This document shows positions 61,294-64,000 of a stretch of 64,000 bases of DNA, piece by piece. The notes beneath the pieces were generated by a model that did no database searches, was not told where the DNA came from, and saw nothing but the letters and a program-made list of their open reading frames with translations. Source of the DNA: Aurantiochytrium sp. KH105 (lineage: Eukaryota > Sar > Bigyra > Thraustochytrida > Thraustochytriidae). Within the stretch, counting starts at the first letter, position 1; every line of letters starts with the position of its first letter. The position numbers were made by a program, and so were the translations under genes. The stretch spans positions 124,001-188,000 of the forward strand of contig BGKB01000116.1 of the NCBI GenBank assembly GCA_003116975.1, written 5' to 3'.

Positions 61294-63000
61294 ATGACCC
61301 TCAGCGGACTCGCGCGCACGCGCCGCGCCGTGTGGACGCTCACGCAGCGCCGCGGCAAGGCCACCGCGCAGGCCCAAGCGCAAGCGCACACCCAGGCGCT
61401 CGGAGGCGCCACCGCCTCCTCGTCCTCGTCCGTGAGGAGCCAGAATGACGCCCTGTCCGGCAACGCCGTGGGCGCCGACGAAGAGGAGCGCTCCCAGCGC
61501 CTTCTGCGCCGCAACACGAGCATCCCCGGCTTCTCGCCGTCGGAGCTCATTGTGAAAAAGAGAAACGGACGCCGCCTCTCCCGCGAGGAGATCGACTGGT
61601 TTATCCAAGGCTTCCACCGCGGCGACATTGAGGACTACCAAATGAGCGCGCTCCTCATGACCATCGCCATCAAGGGCATGTCCAACCAGGAGGCCTCCGA
61701 CCTCACGCTTAGCATGGTGCGCACAGGGTCCACCGCGAACCTCGCCAGCATCCGCCCCGACATGCCCAAGATCGACAAACACTCCACCGGCGGCGTCGGC
61801 GACTCAACCTCGCTCATCCTCGCGCCGCTCATGGCCTCCATGGGCGTCGTCGTCCCTATTCTCAGCGGACGCACCCTCGGCCACACCGGTGGCACCCTTG
61901 ACAAGATCGACTCCATCCCCGGCTGCCACACTACGCTCAGCAACGAAGAGTTCATGGAGGTTCTCGAACGCACCGGCGCTGCCTTTGCCAGTCCCGACGC
62001 CACCGGCTTTGCGCCCGTCGACAGCTCCATCTACTCGCTCCGTGATGTTTCCGGCAGCGTTGACTCGATCGCGCTTGTCGCCTCGAGCGTCATGTCCAAA
62101 AAGCTCGCCGCGAATCCCGACGCCCTTCTTCTCGACGTCAAGCGCGGCCGCGGCGCCTTTTTCAACAACCTCAACGATACAGCCTCCCTTGCCTCCATGA
62201 TGTGCTCCATCGGCGAAGACGCCGGCATCCACACGATGGCCCTCATCACCTGCATGGACCACGTCCTCGGCGGTTCCGTAGGCAACTGGCTCGAGGTCCA
62301 GGAGGCTGTTCGCATCCTTGCCGCCTCCAAGCACGACGTCGGCGCCGATCCTCGCTTCGAGACCTCGGATGAGGCCCTCAGCGATCTCCGCGACCTCGCT
62401 CTTTCCGAGGCCGCTGTCATGCTCGGTCTCGCAGGCAAGGCTGGATCCTTCCGCGAGGGCTTTGAGATGGCCCGCGACAAGCTCGAAACGGGCGCGGTGC
62501 TGGACAAGCTCGCCGAAATTGTTGCCGCCCAGGACGGCGACCCGCGCGTGCTCTTCAACCTTTCCGCCGCCACCCCGCCCCTGTACACGCAGACGCTATA
62601 CGCCGAGGAAGATGTCGTCATCCAGGATGTGAATGCGCGGGACATTGGCAACGCCGCCACGCTCCTCGGTGCGGGACGCACGTTTGCAGGCGACGCCATT
62701 GACGCACATGCGGGCATTTGTATCCACGCCAAGGTTGGCGAGGTCGTGCGTCGTGGTGAACCGGTTTTTACCGCCATGGTGCGTGACCCCACCGTCACGC
62801 CCCCCTCTGGAAACCCCGACACAGACTATCTCTTTCTCGGCGGCGAGCGCGAGTACCGTCTTCGTCTCAGTCGTGGTTTCGACCTCGCTTGCCGTGGCGT
62901 TGTTCTGGCGCAGAATAGGCCCGAGAACCATGTCCAGCCCGCCCCGCTCATTGAGTACCTCGTCGACGCCAGAGGCGTGCAGCCTTTCAAGAACCTCTGA
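61294..63000 (+). CDS. deoA/TYMP: Thymidine phosphorylase / pyrimidine-nucleoside phosphorylase, probably mitochondrial
   Basis: 568 residues from ATG 61294, chosen because it opens with a presequence-like MTLSGLARTRRAVWTLTQRR; an in-frame ATG at 61240 adds 18 residues. The enzyme splits thymidine (and uridine or deoxyuridine) with phosphate into base and (deoxy)ribose-1-phosphate. Visible sites: KHSTGGVGDS at about 162-171 (phosphate and base binding), SGRTLGHTGGTLDK at 191-204 (the family signature), and the C-terminal swapped domain with HAKVGEVVRRGEPVF. About 80 N-terminal residues, Ala/Gln/Ser-rich, precede the helical domain (IVKKRNGRRLSREEIDWFI). Strong C-ending codon bias. Bacterial-type length once the leader is removed. 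Confidence 0.95.
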   Translation: MTLSGLARTRRAVWTLTQRRGKATAQAQAQAHTQALGGATASSSSSVRSQNDALSGNAVGADEEERSQRLLRRNTSIPGFSPSELIVKKRNGRRLSREEIDWFIQGFHRGDIEDYQMSALLMTIAIKGMSNQEASDLTLSMVRTGSTANLASIRPDMPKIDKHSTGGVGDSTSLILAPLMASMGVVVPILSGRTLGHTGGTLDKIDSIPGCHTTLSNEEFMEVLERTGAAFASPDATGFAPVDSSIYSLRDVSGSVDSIALVASSVMSKKLAANPDALLLDVKRGRGAFFNNLNDTASLASMMCSIGEDAGIHTMALITCMDHVLGGSVGNWLEVQEAVRILAASKHDVGADPRFETSDEALSDLRDLALSEAAVMLGLAGKAGSFREGFEMARDKLETGAVLDKLAEIVAAQDGDPRVLFNLSAATPPLYTQTLYAEEDVVIQDVNARDIGNAATLLGAGRTFAGDAIDAHAGICIHAKVGEVVRRGEPVFTAMVRDPTVTPPSGNPDTDYLFLGGEREYRLRLSRGFDLACRGVVLAQNRPENHVQPAPLIEYLVDARGVQPFKNL

Positions 63001-63367
63001 GCGCGGACGATGGGCAGGCAGGCCGGCCGGCCGGCCGCCTGCGGCCGCTCAATTCTTCTTTCACCGCGCACTGCACTGTTGCATCGTGCAGATCTGACCT
63101 GACACATTCTTACTTGGCCTGGCTCCATGACGAGCGAGCGAGACTGCCCTCGACCCTGACGCTCTTAACGCGTGCGGCGGTCCAGGCCAATGACTTTTGG
63201 CTAGATACAAGCCTACGTGAATGACGACCCACGCGTGTCATTTGTTTTCCTCCCATTCAAGGAAAAATTGGAAAATTAAGAGACACGCCATGTGCTCGTC
63301 GCGATCCAACGACATCAACACTATGACGAGAGGAGGCCCATTCCAAATTCCATCTCCCCGAAACGCA

Positions 63368-63388
63368 CCCCCCCCCCCCCCCCCCCCC
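63368..63388. repeat. Poly-C tract (21 C)
   Basis: Longest homopolymer in the window; length may be a sequencing error. Confidence 0.9.
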
Positions 63389-63650
63389 TCCTCACCATTG
63401 ATTGGAATGGAACATCTTCGCTGGCCACGTGTTGAAAACTGAGATTGTACGATCAATCTCGAGTTCAACCCGAACCAAAAAACAAAACCTCCTCGATGAA
63501 GACTAGAACTTTTGACGATAAAACTCACCTCTCCCTCTCATTCCTTGCTCGCTCTTCTCCAACTCCTTGAGAACCTTTCGAGCTCTCAGTCTCGAGGTCC
63601 TCAATCGTCTTGAGCGACCAAGCAGAGTACAAAGAAGAACAACAACAGCG

Positions 63651-63656
63651 TATAAA
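63651..63656 (+). promoter_or_regulatory. Possible TATA box of the right-edge gene
   Basis: TATAAATGCC followed by pyrimidine-rich sequence, 286 bp before the ATG at 63942; nearly the same 10-mer occurs at 33295. Distance is long for a 5' UTR but acceptable. Confidence 0.3.
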
Positions 63657-63941
63657 TGCCTTCCTGCCGAGATCTCCGACTGTCGCAATGCTGACTCTTT
63701 TTCACTCGTGGGACACTATACCCGACCGGCGCCCTCATAAAAACACGTCCAAACAAAATAGCCATGTAAGATTAGCTTACGTAGTACTACGGTACTGTAC
63801 CGTGTGCCAGCACGTGCACGCGCGCTGGTCCTGCAAAGCACCGCTCTGCTTATTCACTGTAAAGGCAACCTAAACTGCTTTGGTGCTCGTGCGGCGGCGG
63901 CAGCGGCGGTGCGAAGCTCGAGCGAGGCAGCAGTCGCCACA

Positions 63942-64000
63942 ATGGCGTCGCGCTTCTGCGCAGCTCTTCTTCCCGGCCGACGTCGCGGACAAAGCGAGCA
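63942..64000 (+). CDS. First 19 codons of a gene continuing past the window
   Basis: ATG 63942 in an ACAATGGCG context opens a frame reading MASRFCAALLPGRRRGQSE to the edge. The acid-poor, Arg/Ala/Leu-rich start resembles the mitochondrial presequences of other genes here. The preceding 40 bases (GGCGGC-rich, CGAGCGAGGCAGCAG) look like the 5' UTRs of neighbouring genes. Product unknown. Confidence 0.45.
   Translation, partial: MASRFCAALLPGRRRGQSE

Larger units (their letters stand above)
63001..63941. other. Intergenic with poly-C tract
   Basis: 3' flank of thymidine phosphorylase and 5' flank of the right-edge gene. Holds 21 consecutive C at 63368-63388 and a TATAAA at 63651. No gene seen. 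Confidence 0.55.

Noticed and set aside
1..64000. tRNA, rRNA, telomere or intact transposon
   Set aside because: Scanning by eye for B-box-like sequence, TTAGGG-type repeats and transposase or reverse-transcriptase motifs gave nothing I could support; a tRNAscan-SE and RepeatMasker run would settle it.

Overview
The window looks like nuclear DNA of a GC-rich, intron-poor protist, best guessed as a stramenopile and possibly a labyrinthulomycete/thraustochytrid. Direct support for a eukaryote: RCC1, the spliceosomal factor ISY1, MBF1, a MINDY deubiquitinase, a BAR protein, a RING/IBR protein, a type II O-fucosyltransferase-like protein, mitochondrial F1 delta with a presequence, no operons, and no ribosome-binding-site pattern. 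Every recognisable gene reads as one uninterrupted exon. The lineage is inference from style only.

Layout. 1-7.2 kb is a lower-GC accessory stretch of unrecognised or decayed genes: a partial ORF at the left edge, a 721-codon frame with no ATG near its start, a frame-broken relic, and a helical-repeat + BTB gene interrupted only by in-frame stops, with a second fragment of the same family at 535-690. 7.6-30 kb is a regular gene array: a multi-pass membrane protein, RCC1, ISY1, a HAD phosphatase, MBF1, a small mitochondrial-type membrane protein, a NIPA-type Mg transporter, an AAAP amino-acid transporter, a polyQ protein, an O-fucosyltransferase-like protein, GMP synthase and an orphan nuclear-type protein. 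30-41.3 kb is an 11-kb gene desert of GC-rich simple sequence. 41.3-53 kb is gene-dense again: MoaE/MOCS2B with an unusual N-terminal extension, F1 delta, MINDY, a tail-anchored orphan, a BAR protein and a RING/IBR protein with terminal SUMO-interaction-like motifs. 53-61.3 kb is a second desert, with a decayed tandem array of about 200-bp units near 54.9-55.7 kb. Thymidine phosphorylase follows, and the first 59 bases of one more gene end the window. Two assembly uncertainties are present: 25 Ns at 25435-25459 and one N at 59787.

No shared pathway links the neighbours. Most genes are divergent or convergent singletons, so the divergent intervals (RCC1/ISY1, MBF1/16.6 kb gene, AAAP/polyQ, fucosyltransferase-like/GMP synthase, MoaE/F1 delta, MINDY/45.9 kb gene) are the likely bidirectional promoters. 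Nucleotide metabolism appears twice (GMP synthase, thymidine phosphorylase) and ubiquitin biology twice (MINDY, RING/IBR). I found no tRNA, rRNA, CRISPR array, intact transposon or virus.
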